This document shows positions 14,504 through 25,807 of a stretch of 64,000 nucleotides of DNA, one piece after another. The translations under genes and the position numbers were made by a program. Where the stretch lies: contig JAZARR010000214.1 in NCBI GenBank assembly GCA_037389465.1, forward strand, positions 6,487,001-6,551,000, written 5' to 3'. The notes below the pieces were generated by a model that saw only the letters and a program-made list of their open reading frames with translations, searched no databases and had not been told where the DNA came from. This DNA is from Baylisascaris procyonis (lineage: Eukaryota > Nematoda > Chromadorea > Rhabditida > Ascarididae). How positions within the stretch are numbered: position 1 is the first letter of the stretch; the number at the start of each line of letters is the position of its first letter.

Positions 14504-14535
14504 TACGTAAACGTGCGATTACGTAAACGTCCGAT
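14504..14535 (+). repeat. Tandem 16-base element directly before an ORF start
   Basis: TACGTAAACGTGCGAT and TACGTAAACGTCCGAT stand head to tail, differing at one base. They end immediately before an ATG at 14536. Each contains the palindrome TACGTA. A promoter or transcription-factor site is possible but unproven. Confidence 0.6.
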
Positions 14536-15327
14536 ATGAACATGTTAAAGAAGTGGAACCCAATAAAGCGATTTGTGGACGAACGAATTATACAGCGTGA
14601 ATATGAACGAATAAATTTACGTTTTCGGATGCTCGACGCCTTCAAAAGTAACGCGACACATTTCTCTCCGCGATCGTCCTCTGACACTACAAATAAGGCA
14701 CACACACATAGACATATAAACACGCATACATACACACAAGTATTGCCAGTTGAACGCGCAAAATCGATAACGGTTGGCAAAAGCAGGCTCCACGAAGAGG
14801 AGGGAGTACTTCTGTTATTAGTGAGTCAAAGTGGTGGCAAATCTTTCAATATGACCACTGCGGCCCCTTGAAACCCGCTAATAAGATCATAAATTTCGAT
14901 GTGCGCATTCACTCTGTTGATACTTCGCTCAAAATGTTCTATACCGAGGTTATTGCTTTATTCAGTGTTTACTTCGATCGCTAGTTATGTCAAATGATTG
15001 GCTAAGTTCAAACTCTCACAGGTGGCAATTCAAACGACGTAACACAACGATCTTCATGACCACGGTAGTGTGGAGCGGCAAGAAAATTTTCGCTCCAGAG
15101 ATGAACTCCGGCGCAAAGGCGTTTGACAAGGCAAAGAGAACAATGAAAAAGTTTGAGGAGAAAAATTTAGGAAATTACACAACAGAAAGCAGTTTTTTTC
15201 AGGATTGGGGTTCCGATGAAAGGTCGGAGAGGAAAAAGTCGGGAATTAACTAATGACGACCTCATTAGAGAACAGTTCGTTAATATCGTCCCTATCAGTC
15301 AAAAGTATTACTACTAGCACAGAAGTA
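14536..15327 (+). CDS. Possible unidentified plus-strand gene (ORF pieces)
   Basis: Three pieces look coding. An ORF opens at 14536 with a charged start (VDERIIQREYERINLRFR). A second frame is open from a good acceptor at 14962/14963 to about 15150 (GAKAFDKAKRTMKK). A third follows a strong pyrimidine-rich acceptor at 15202/15203 (MKGRRGKSRELTNDDLIREQ) and ends at a stop near 15325. A donor inside the second piece near 15150 would join it to the third in phase across an intron of about 53 bases. I do not recognise the protein. The pieces may instead be chance ORFs or remnants of a lost gene. Confidence 0.25.
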
Positions 15328-15768
15328 CCATCGACAGTATCGCCACTGATAGAAGTGCTGATTATTACTAGCGGGACATTGCCAGCAACAAACGCTTTCC
15401 TACTGCAATTTGATGGCTCTAGGAATACCATGGTCACGCATTCTGGTGCCTATAATGAGGCCGAATCGCACAAGCATCGTCAAGGGCCGCGAAAGTGTGA
15501 CAATCAAAATACACAGCTACAACTTTCATCCGGTTTAACCGGTCCTGATTCACACATCAAATATTACTATGATTTCGATCAGTTAGCCCGATCACTTTCA
15601 TTGCCAAATTATAAAAAAAAATGTTCGGAATTTTGCATTGTAGAAATTTTTGATCAAATTGCTACCTCGATGAACTATATAAAAATTGTCATATTTGATA
15701 TAAAACTTCTCAATATAACAATGCAATTATGTCATGCTTGGCAAAATTTTGTTGAAGAGTCTGAATGA
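15253..15768 (+). CDS. Hypothetical 171-residue ORF, Ser/Thr-rich
   Basis: This is the longest uninterrupted ORF in the window. It opens with an ATG just after an in-frame stop. The first two thirds is Ser/Thr-rich (for example TTSTEVPSTVSPLIEV), then comes GLTGPDSHIKYYYDFDQLA. The last 50 residues become AT-driven (Lys, Ile, Phe), as expected of intron or non-coding sequence, so a true exon may end near a possible donor at about 15579. No signal peptide or known domain is seen. It overlaps the end of the preceding candidate in another frame; both cannot be coding over the overlap unless spliced differently. Confidence 0.25.
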   Translation: MTTSLENSSLISSLSVKSITTSTEVPSTVSPLIEVLIITSGTLPATNAFLLQFDGSRNTMVTHSGAYNEAESHKHRQGPRKCDNQNTQLQLSSGLTGPDSHIKYYYDFDQLARSLSLPNYKKKCSEFCIVEIFDQIATSMNYIKIVIFDIKLLNITMQLCHAWQNFVEESE

Positions 15769-16141
15769 AATTAACTGCAATAAATTCCTAAAGAGAGGTA
15801 AAAGATGATATGAATATCAATTCGTAAAATTGAGTTTCTCTAAAAAATATGAGGTCAAATTCAGAAAAGAAATTTCAACTAGATGAGGGGAATTTTCTCT
15901 GAAATGTTAGAAAGTTTCACTCATTTTTTTTTATTCCATTCATAGCGAGAATTCTGGCAAAAAGTGTTGAGCATTTTGAGAGATATTTATTGAATTTGTT
16001 AGTGAAAAAAGAATCCCTAGGAAGCAGCTAATGGCATTTTGCAGTATAAGGATGATAAGAAATCATTGGATTGATTATATCGCTCATCGACTTTGAATGG
16101 CATTGAATAGGATCACTTTTGAATAAAATCCACGATGGGAG

Positions 16142-16399
16142 ATGCATGGCGTCAATAAGCAACAAACTACATTATTCAGGATAGCCCATAAATTGAGCAA
16201 TTTATCAAGTTTTATAAAGATCTTAACAAAACAAATTCGCAAACCTTTACTATTTCTTCTTGCGGAATTATATCGTACTTCTGCAACGGACGATTTGTAT
16301 TTTCTTGGCTATGCCGCAAACGCTATCCTCGTGAAACAAATCAATGAGCGTGAATTGAACAAGCATCGTGGAACCTCGATTGATCTCGGAGACCTATAA
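16142..16399 (+). CDS. Hypothetical 85-residue ORF
   Basis: An open frame with balanced composition and helical, Leu-rich content (LYFLGYAANAILVKQINERE), ending in a short acidic tail and stop. An acceptor-like AG at about 16177 would allow it to be a terminal exon of the candidate plus-strand gene upstream. No family is recognised, and chance cannot be excluded. Confidence 0.22.
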   Translation: MHGVNKQQTTLFRIAHKLSNLSSFIKILTKQIRKPLLFLLAELYRTSATDDLYFLGYAANAILVKQINERELNKHRGTSIDLGDL

Positions 16400-16958
16400 G
16401 CGCATTTTTAACGGATGCATCGAGCCGGAAAGAAAAAACAATCGGAACATAGGCAATTAGTATCAATTCAAAGTCGCTAAAATGAAGCAAGAAACAGCAA
16501 TCGGCTCAATGCATAACAAAAAAAAAAAAAAAAATCGACTGCTATGATCTGTATTGAATGCGATAAAAAAAAAATGCCGCAACCATTGGCAATGAGTTGT
16601 GCTATTTATGCAAAAATTCAACGTTTGCGAAAGAACACACTCATGCATATGGATGCTTCAGTGAATGCTCATCCAACAGCTAAATTCCCGGTGCAGAAAA
16701 GTTGCTTTTTAAGATCTGATACAATTTATCTGTGTTATAAGGCCGATGGACCGTCAAATTTCGAGTAAGTCAATGAATTTGCGCAAATTTTGTGAAACTG
16801 TATTCATTGAGTCTTTATGCGTAAAGGACCGCCTACTATCAATAGAATCAATTGTATGTATATCAAATTCATCATGTAGTGCAAATATGATTGACGAAAG
16901 TAAAACATGTAGGAAATTGATGTGGTCAAACGTGAGGTATTCATTTATTGTTGTTTGT

Positions 16959-17281
16959 TGTTAACGAGTGACCTAATATAATCAATTAAGTTTTTGTGAT
17001 CTCCATAATAGTGGTGATCTTCATTTTGTGTAACAATACTTGTCTTGATCTTGATGTGATATCACCTCCATGTGGATTATGATCTCCCCATGCTTTCTGG
17101 GCAGTAGCTGAAGATATAAATAAGCTACTGCCTTGCTATCCAATCAGTATGTGTTACTCATTGTCGTGTTATTCTTCTTGCCCTGTTTTTCTTCTTGCCC
17201 GTAGTCGTGTTGTTCTTCTTGCCCGTGCTTGCCCGTAGCTTCACTATTCCCCTCAAACCTTTCACACATCAGAACGGTACA
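16959..17281 (+). mobile_element. Candidate solo LTR
   Basis: About 323 bases beginning TGTTAACGAG and ending GGTACA. The left flank is GTTTGT (16953-16958) and the right flank is ATTTGT (17282-17287), a six-base target duplication with one mismatch. Inside is a TATAAATA box (17115-17122) in the loop of a perfect 10-base inverted repeat (17100-17109 and 17123-17132). Downstream is a pyrimidine-rich part with repeated TTCTTCTTGCCC, as in an R/U5 segment. No internal retroelement genes lie beside it, hence solo. The orientation is inferred from the TATA box. It could also be an unrelated non-coding repeat. Confidence 0.4.
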
Positions 17282-18275
17282 ATTTGTGAACGTAACTGAT
17301 GAGAACTTGATTGCGGTTGGAGAGGCGGCGATTGCCTGTGCAATTTGAGAAATACTTACTGTTAAATGTTTTCTCCATATACGCCCGATGCATATTTGTC
17401 TCCAATCTTTTTCTATAGGAACTAAATTGTTTCTATATAATATTTAGTTTCTATATTATATTGGCACATAATATAGAAACTAAACTGCTTTAATTTTTGA
17501 GAAGCTTGCCCCATAAACTTTAGAGGTTTTAATCGATGAAGCAAGCCGATATGAACATATGAATACAAAGACATCGTGTTTATATTATTACTCTCATTGT
17601 TATTTAAAAATTTTCGAGCAACAGCGAAAAAAAAACTAATTCTTTTTCCTCTCTTCGCAACCACTTTTGCTTTCAATAGCAATAGTTTTTTCATCGTTAG
17701 ACTTAAAAAAACAAGCCAATAACTGCATCTTTAGGCATAACAATTGCAATAAATATGAAAATTTTATTAAAATATCTTATTTTCTTCATAGCTATCATTG
17801 TTCGTTAAGCATCAACACTACCCATGTAAACAATGAGCTGCATTATACTCAACTTCCTGTGATGATAACAAGTTGGATGAAATCGTTAGGGAATACGAAC
17901 AAAATGAATCATGTTAATTGAAATTTCCATTCCATCATTCTTCTCGAATGGCTTTTATTTGAAAAAAAAAAAACTCATTCATAAACATTGTGCTGATGAT
18001 CGACATAGGTTATAAATGATTCATCGAAACATCGTTATAGTGCACAACAATATCGATGCAAAGTTATTGATTGAACAAGCAATGAACTGTACTTAGACGT
18101 TGAGAAGTAAATAATCATCGAATGTTCTTCCTTTAAGATGATAGCCATGTTTAGCGTTAAAATTTGGCAGCAAATGCAAATTTTAACAAAAATCCGTCAA
18201 CAAACGGAGAATATTAATCATTGGAAGAGATATTCTGGATGGATGACGTTTAACAAGCAAGTAGTTGTGCCAATT
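17282..18275. other. Non-coding stretch
   Basis: AT-rich intergenic sequence downstream of the kinase stop codon. No exon, repeat or RNA gene is recognised. Confidence 0.5.
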
Positions 18276-21200
18276 TTAAGCTGGAGGAGCTCCTGCTGCT
18301 GCTGCCGCTGCTGGTTGTGGTGGCTGCTCGACATTTTTGGTGTTTGCTTCGTTCTTCGGTTGTGCTGCATCGACGATTTTCGATAGAGCCGCATGTTTCG
18401 TATTGTTATCGTCCTGGAATTTCTCGCCGATCATATGCCCTTTAAATTAATAACCCCTTATTTTCTAAACGAATTTATGGCTTCATCCGACTTCCGAGTC
18501 AATCGCTTTGGAAAACTGTGTGCAGCAATTAATATCACCGTAGAATTGGCAAATATACGCAATGTTTTGTGCCTAGCGAATGTAATAGGCTGACAGGCGA
18601 ACGGACCGTCCCGTCTATGCAAGCATTACGGATGAATCTATACTTAATTGTTTGCGAATGTGCTGCGCAATGACCGCCGCATTAAAAGTTTGATAAGATC
18701 GCTGCGAACTTGATGGCACGATGCACGAAAATTCTCACGTCATTTTGCAAACAGCAATCGAGTAAAGCAGATTCGCAAAGCGGAATTCTGATATGACTGT
18801 AGCTGATATCCTGTAGCTGATATCCTGTAGCTGATATCGATGTAGCTGACATCGCGTATTTTCATAACTGCCGAATTAGCTGCGATACTTTGATGCGATT
18901 TGCATAACGGATCAATTCCCATCGAGTCCGTGAGAACTGTGTAAACAGATTGTAGAAGGTGATAGGAATAGTCAAGCTACAAGCAATCTTCTCCTCAGTC
19001 ATTGCTTCTTATCCAAATATGTCGTCATTGGGGGCAGTTAGCAACGACGCTCGAATAACCTGAGTCGACGAACTGCATATGACAGCAATGCATTACAGTT
19101 ATTTGCATTTTCAATACACAAAAGGGCGAAAGAATCACGTTCCAAGGCTCACAACATACCGGAGGCACTATCAATTCTTTGAGTTTGTCTTCTGGAATTT
19201 TGGCGACCTCTTCTTCATATTTTTTCACTACCTCATATACCCGATCGGCTAAAAACCTGTAGTCGGGGACCTTGAGCGTATTTGCTGCAAGAAACCATCC
19301 GATTTTACCATGTAAGTAAAACGTTACGATTAACATATAATCGCCACGATATATCCAACAGATGGGCAGTAAACGCTCTAAATAAATAAACGCTGCAGTA
19401 GAAATTCTGACAGGAAAAAGTGAGTGTAACTTGAATAGGCTGAAAAATGCCTCCAGTTGGCTCCGAAGCAAACTCATGAAAATACCGTGATATGTAAAGC
19501 AAGCACAAAAGTGGCATAAACAGATCGTCGCCAGTAAGTATGGTCAGTCGCATTGTCCACCAATCCCGTCGGTGCAGTTTTGAAAGAAATTTTGGTCTCG
19601 GAAAGCTTTTCTAGCTATTCTCTTATCATTAATGTTCTTGATCGTGCTCCGTCTCCTCCCCACCCCCCCCCCCCCTGATTAGATCATTTCACCGAATGGT
19701 AATCATTTTGGAGCACATGAATTATATTTATAAGTTCATGAACGCTCATGAGTCGTTCATCTATAAGTGCTCGTAATTTACTCACATGTGAATAATAAAG
19801 GTTGATAAAATTCATTAACCTGTATAGGTTGACTACTAATTCATTACGAAAACCATCGATAACCAAAAATGCTAATACCTGTCATGAGATATGTGTTGAT
19901 TGAGTAGTACTGTGGAGGAAGTTTCTGCAGAAGGTATCGCGCTGGGCAAAAGACTGATTTTAAATATTTATGCGCCTAAATGATTCGTCTTTCATAAACA
20001 ACGGATACGTTTGCAGATTTGAAATTATAATATTGAATAAAACCATAAAATTATACTTTTAACAATTTAAATGCTCCCATCGAAATACCTCTTTTCCTCG
20101 CCCATAAGCCTCCCCCCTCTCTCGACAAGTACCCAAATAAGCAGCAGTGATCAATGTCTATTTTATTGTCATTTATCATTTGACCGACTTGCGAGTAAGT
20201 TTATACCTACTGATTACAGATATTTAATCGGTTTAACTAGATTAGTATCTAATTTTTGATTTTTTAGAATAATTTTTGGGAATTTAATGATGAAGAAGAA
20301 GTAAACACATGAAACACCGTATTGTATTTCATTCGATATATTAGCAACTAAATTCCCGAGGATGCCCACTTTGTTTCCCAAGCAAGAATTTTACCATCTT
20401 CAGATCTCTCTTCGTATAGTCACTTTTCAACGAATAAAACAGGAACAATAAACACAAGTTTTCCATTGAAATAAAAAGGCTATATATCGTACATCAGCGA
20501 TAAAAAACTTTAAAAAAACCATTTCATTCGCTCAAGTTGTACTCGAAAAGTGAAGCATGGATAACTCACTCGATTGTTGGTTCTGTAGGTCCAAGGAAGT
20601 GGCTGAGTGGGATCCTTCTCGGATGCGAACAGTTCACACGAGACATAAAGCCATGCAATCAAATCGTCGAAGCGAGTCTGTTCGCGTCCTTTCTGTGCAT
20701 GCCCACTTGCCCATTCTGGAGTTCCACGAAATGGGCAGCACGTTCGTGGCGGACGAATCTAAACATTTCTGCTTCGCAGCGAACGCATATGTGGCTAAAA
20801 AACGGAACGTGGCGGATGCAAAATCGTGTCATTTCTGAACTCGATTTTTACACCTGTCAATAAAAATGCTAGGCTTTTCTTGAGATGCCGGTGCTTTTAA
20901 TTAAACATTGGGAAAGGGGTGGAGTAATACGCATCATTGCTATATCTTGTCTAATATAATCGACCTCTTAGCATACATGAGAGGGGAGGGGAAAAGAAGT
21001 CAAAAATTTTCATCCCACTTCACTCACCTTACTTCACAGGTACTTTACAAGCTTGGTGTCCTTGAAGCGCTATTAACTTTTGGCCATTAAGGGGGAAATC
21101 CACTCCCTCTCTCCCCAAACTCATGTCTGCGGTCACAAAAAAAACGCAAGCAATGGCGATATTTATGGCATTTTATTTCTCAGAAACGATAGAAATAACA

Positions 21201-24200
21201 TACATCGCTCTCTCCATCGGTATACATGCGCGACATTCCAAGATCGAAAAGTAATGTTACAGGTTGTTCTTCTGAGCAAAGACCCATATTATCTGGTTTT
21301 AAATCCCTGTGCAAGAGACCTGCAATTTACATATTCTAAAGCGTAAAATACACGAATAACTCAGTATTTTCAAAAGTTTCAAGCATGGGTCGGCGAAGGT
21401 TAATCAACGCAAATCATCAGTGCAGGAAATAATCAAAATAAGCAAAATTACCCATCCTCTATGAAATTTATTGAACTGAAACACAGAAATCCGATCGGAA
21501 AATTGCCAGAAAAAATTTGATCTAATTGGATGCTTATTTTTTGAATAGTTCAGCGATCCATCAAAAGTAATTTCCTGTTTTTTTCTGCAATATTGCGGAA
21601 ATCTTCGATTATTTAATACTGAATGTTTTCTTATTTCAAAATTTATATTCTTTTTTTTTATTTATAAATAAATTTTTGCTCCACTGATATCGATAGCATT
21701 GATTCGATCAATAAGAGTAGAATACTTTCTAATAAACAGAATAACCTTGCTGATGAAGATCGTAGATTCCTTTCAACATCTGCAGAGAAACTTTCGCAGC
21801 TCGGAGTTTCCTTAAGGGACCGAGCGACTGAAATAAACATCACGATATTGTTTTTTATGGAATAAGAAGGGGGAATTTCCCATTTTCATAGGCAGGTACA
21901 TTTTGACAGTGAAAAGACGCTTTTCTTCTCCTTTTTATTCGATTTGAAAGGAAACTGCTAAAAAATCAACTTTGGTGGGTGTTTTATATATAGTTCGACA
22001 ATGAAGAACTATTAGAGGCCGACTGGATAGTGTTGAAGTGATTAGAAAGGCACATACATGATCTGTTCTTTCCTTCTTCCCTCTTGTCCCCATTAATGAT
22101 CGGAGGGAACAAAACAATCTGTGCTTTACATAACTGCTGCAGCCACCTGGCCTTAACATATTACCTTTTTATTAGTAACCAAGTGCATTATTATATGAGC
22201 TTTAATAAATAACTAATAGAAAGATCTCAACATTTGGAAGATATCACAAGCATTGTTCGCTTTGTTCTCTTATTGCTTTCTAAGGATAAAGAAATCCTCA
22301 AAACATTTGAAACTTCATTTATTGATACCTAAACGAGTGTAAGTGAAACTGTGAAAGTCTATTAGTTAATAATAATAATAGTACATCATTTTGCAAAATA
22401 GGAAAACTATGTTAAGTAGGCAAAAACTATGAACGGTACTATCAATGATTTATGGGGAGTTTAGTTGGAAGGAAACACAATGAAAATAGGAAATCAAACT
22501 CACATCGAAGATGTAATCCTTTACAGGAACCCCAGCTTTCTCGAGAACAACGAACTCCATTCCCTCACCGTTTTGATCGGCCAACATTCCTTTGTCCAAT
22601 AATCGTACCACAGACGCTATCTCCGACTTTCGAAACATCGCAGTAATATGTTAGCAATTTAACGATTTCATTAATTATGCTCACATGTGGATCAAAAATG
22701 CTTCAAACCATCGAAATTAGAAACGAAGGAAACTCGCTTAAAAGTCGCACAAGGAACACGAATGAAGTAATCGAAAAAGAGTGAAATGCCCAAAATGTCT
22801 GAGGACCACTCAGCAAATGAATATAGAACTAAGAATACGTCGAAAATTTCGGAAGTGCCCTTTCAGCAGAACATCCTCATGAACAGTTTTAAACTGCTTA
22901 AAGAAAAATACGCATATTGGCCTATGTTTCTTTACATAATACGGGTATAGCGGTGACTTCCAAATGACACCTTGATCGAAACATATTCTTAAGGGATCAA
23001 TGCAACGTAGCTAAGTAACACCCATAACAGAATAGAGGAAAATTCTTTTGAAGTGCATCACATAAGTGAGCGGATGATCTCCAGCATGAATAGTAATTAG
23101 AAAACGAAACAGATAAAAGACGTCATTTCATTCTTTTTTCTATCATGAAAAGCGATGAATAAGTAAGAAAATATGTGCGAGGAAATCGGAAATTACGAAG
23201 GAAGAAAGTTGCTAGAGATCCTCTCTTTATTTTCGCGAGGGAATGCTCAGAGAAAGTTTGTTCCACGAATATTGCTGTAGGGATTCCGATTTACTAAGGT
23301 TTCGAAAATTTTCACAAGTTATAGCTTCTGTAATATAAAAATAAAATATGCAAAGTTTGAGCTTGAAAGTGATCTGCATATTGATAAGTTTAAAGGTCTC
23401 AGTTGGGCGATGTACAATACTCAACTTTTGCAGCCTATAAATTCTCATCCTTAAATTCAAAAGTAATGCAAAGGAAGTGAGCGACTAACTCTTTTAAACA
23501 TCGTTTCGAGTATAAACCCTTCCCATTCGGCGGACGCATTTCCCGAATCGTTAGCTAAAGACTTCGCGACCTTGATCACACCAAACACCTTGGTGATTAC
23601 ATCTTGCACCGAGAATACTACACCATAGGTGCCTTGATTGATTGTCTCGATCACCTGGCAAAACAATGACGGATGAGACCACCCTGACGAAACTGTACAT
23701 TCATATGTATATTTCAGCGCAATTTTTGAGGTGCATAAAGATGAATTCCGGGATTACTAAAATTGTCTAGTTGTTGTATGCTTTGACAGACATCAATTTC
23801 AATGAACTATTATGAAACTAATGATAAAGAATAAAGTGATGAAAGCATTGCTTGAAGTTTGTTGCTGTATAAACATTGAACAAATATATGCTTTAAATAT
23901 ACTAAGACAACATTCACATGACAAGAAAATAATTGATTTTGAAACTGTACAATGATGCAATATCATTATTTGCAAATGAGTCGTCTCAGCGGGTCCACCT
24001 GATAGCTTATCAAACAATGCACGATTAACATCTCCAGTACTTCAACGACGTTTAGATTTCTAGGCACTTCTTAACTGATATTCATGTCAAAGCATAATTG
24101 AGCGAATACCTGCCATCTCTTGTTGAATGGTGCGATTCGTTTGAGGTGCTCGACAAGTTCCTCCACCATTTTATCCTCTGCTTCCTTGTCTTTTTGACGT

Positions 24201-24244
24201 TTTTCAACCCCCAAAGCGCTTGAAATCGCCTTTCCTGATGCCAT
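18276..24244 (-). CDS. Casein kinase 1-family protein kinase, nematode-type, complete
   Basis: Nine exons join in phase: 24244-24110, 23654-23490, 22626-22504, 21827-21746, 21319-21204, 20758-20570, 19819-19786 (34 bases), 19284-19160 and 18413-18276. They encode 368 residues. A charged N-terminal helix leads into a glycine loop INQGTYGVVF (about 48-57, first Gly replaced by Asn). The likely ATP Lys lies in VIKVAK (about 73), and a helix QMLKGIYDLHQQG follows. The catalytic loop is HRDLKPDN (172-179). The metal-binding motif is DLG (194-196) rather than DFG, and the activation segment is FRGTPEWASGH. DDLIAWLYVSCELF matches the CK1-type helix F region. The tail is Lys/Ala/Pro-rich with a six-Ala run. 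CK1/TTBK-like kinases phosphorylate Ser/Thr and are greatly expanded in nematodes, often sperm-enriched; substrate and expression are unknown here. HRD Asp, Lys and Asn are all present, so activity is plausible. Confidence 0.88.
18799..18855. repeat. Four-copy 14/15-base tandem repeat
   Basis: GTAGCTGATATCCT occurs twice, then GTAGCTGATATCGAT, then GTAGCTGACATCGC. It sits in the last intron of the kinase gene. Each copy contains the palindrome GATATC or a variant. Confidence 0.9.
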
Positions 24245-24378
24245 TGTGCTATGCATTAAACGTCGATTAGTTCGTCGATTCGCCGACACACAAGATAACT
24301 AAACTCTGTCCGATTTAGAAAAACCTCACCGTTATATTTATATATTCCAACAGTCGTTGCTTTTAATTTCTCTTTTCT

Positions 24379-24468
24379 GTTTCCGTTACACCGTGAAATG
24401 TGAAATGCTTTTAGTGTGAAATGCTTATAGTGTGTTTCCGTTACCTTATACAATAGTGTGAAATGCTT
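24379..24468 (-). promoter_or_regulatory. Repeated motif cluster upstream of the kinase start
   Basis: TGAAATGCTT occurs three times (24401-24410, 24417-24426, 24459-24468) and GTTTCCGTTAC twice (24379-24389, 24434-24444), 135 to 225 bases before the kinase ATG. The arrangement is a partial 55-base duplication. Its position fits a promoter or 5' leader. A regulatory role is inference only. Confidence 0.4.
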
Positions 24469-25075
24469 TGCTTTTTCCAATCAAACAGAAAATATAACAA
24501 AATGCTTTAATACTCTTTCCAACAGAAAATGCAAGCAAACGCTTTAATTCAAACGTTTCGTTGAGCAGTAGCAACAGCTCCCTAGTTACTTGGTCAAGAA
24601 TGCCATCGTTGTAGAAGCAGAATTTTGTATTTCAACCGAGGAGAAGGCGCTGATATGATTGTACTGACGAGAATGCATTACGAATTTGCTTAGGAAATGT
24701 TGATTTAAGTGTGAGACAAATCGTGTCATTCATTGTTTCGTTATCCTTAGCAGAAAACCGATTTATCCAATTGGCATATCGCTTTTCAATTGAAAGCATT
24801 CTTCCTTTGCCAAAACAAAACGTGCAAAGTCACTTTGAAATGACCAAAGCTAACTTCCTTAAGATGCTAGCACAGTCACATTTATGTAGACCTTTTAAAT
24901 GAAGTGGAATTGAAAAATTTACATATTGCAGCCTGATCATGCATCTAGCGTATGTAGGGGATAGCGTTGCATAAATATGAATCGTGAATTAATTGTGAAT
25001 CAACTCCATCGAACATATCCGCTGATCCTTTGTATGCACATGAGAAAGGAATCTAAGGAACCAAAAACAGCCTAA

Positions 25076-25807
25076 TGACTAGTGCTGACACTGAAAAGAC
25101 TCCATTCAAGAGCATAGAATTTCAGGGAGACACCTGCTTCGTCTAGATAACATTGAATCTTGTTCGGGGATCCTCGGCTTTTAAGGACCAGAAATTTTGG
25201 CAATTCTGAATGCTGGAACGCACTCGCCAACACAATTGAATCAATTCGTTCAGAAGAAACCGAGCCCCGTTGTGGAGCTATGATTCTCTACCAACAGCAC
25301 TATTAGGATCAGCAAGACCTTGCTTCCATAATCCTTGCCTTCCATATTATATATGAGTTCTAAGCGAATGAAGAGTTATTAAATAAGTGTGATTGATCAC
25401 CGCAATGTTTGTTAATAATGTCTGTTGTATTGTTAGTGAATGAATGCAAATATCTAATCTCAACAGCTCAAATATATGCAGTAATCACTAGATGATCTCT
25501 AGGCAGTGGTTACTTCTCAATACGAGAGGTGGATAAGTGGACACTTTTGATTAGTCACAGAAAATATTGCCTGTCTTGTCGCTATTGTTTTCTGAGCATC
25601 CGCAGCCAATCGGTTGCATCGTTTCGCTGATAGATATTCTTTCTTCTTCTTTGCAGCACTACGATTTAAACTCCTAAAACATTTCATCGCCTGCAGCAAC
25701 AAAACAAACGTTAAGAAGCGAGGGAAAAAGGAACATTGATGAGGCAGATGAGCGGGATTATCCGATATATTTTGCCTATTTATTTCTTGCAGTGGTGGAA
25801 TTGACAT
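25076..25807 (-). CDS. Unidentified gene, two candidate exons
   Basis: A 96-codon ORF (25807-25517) contains a basic part, RSAAKKKKEYLSAKRCNRLA, directly after a strong splice acceptor (exon start about 25690). A second open stretch of about 70 codons without Met lies at 25287-25076 and reads like protein (SERIDSIVLASAFQHSELP; KSRGSPNKIQCYLDEAG). A donor near 25540 would join them in phase 2, which avoids the stop of the first. The second piece ends in a stop at about 25076 or at a donor within its last third. The family is not recognised. It lies about 830 bases upstream of the kinase on the same strand. Alternatively these are fragments of a decayed gene. Confidence 0.3.
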
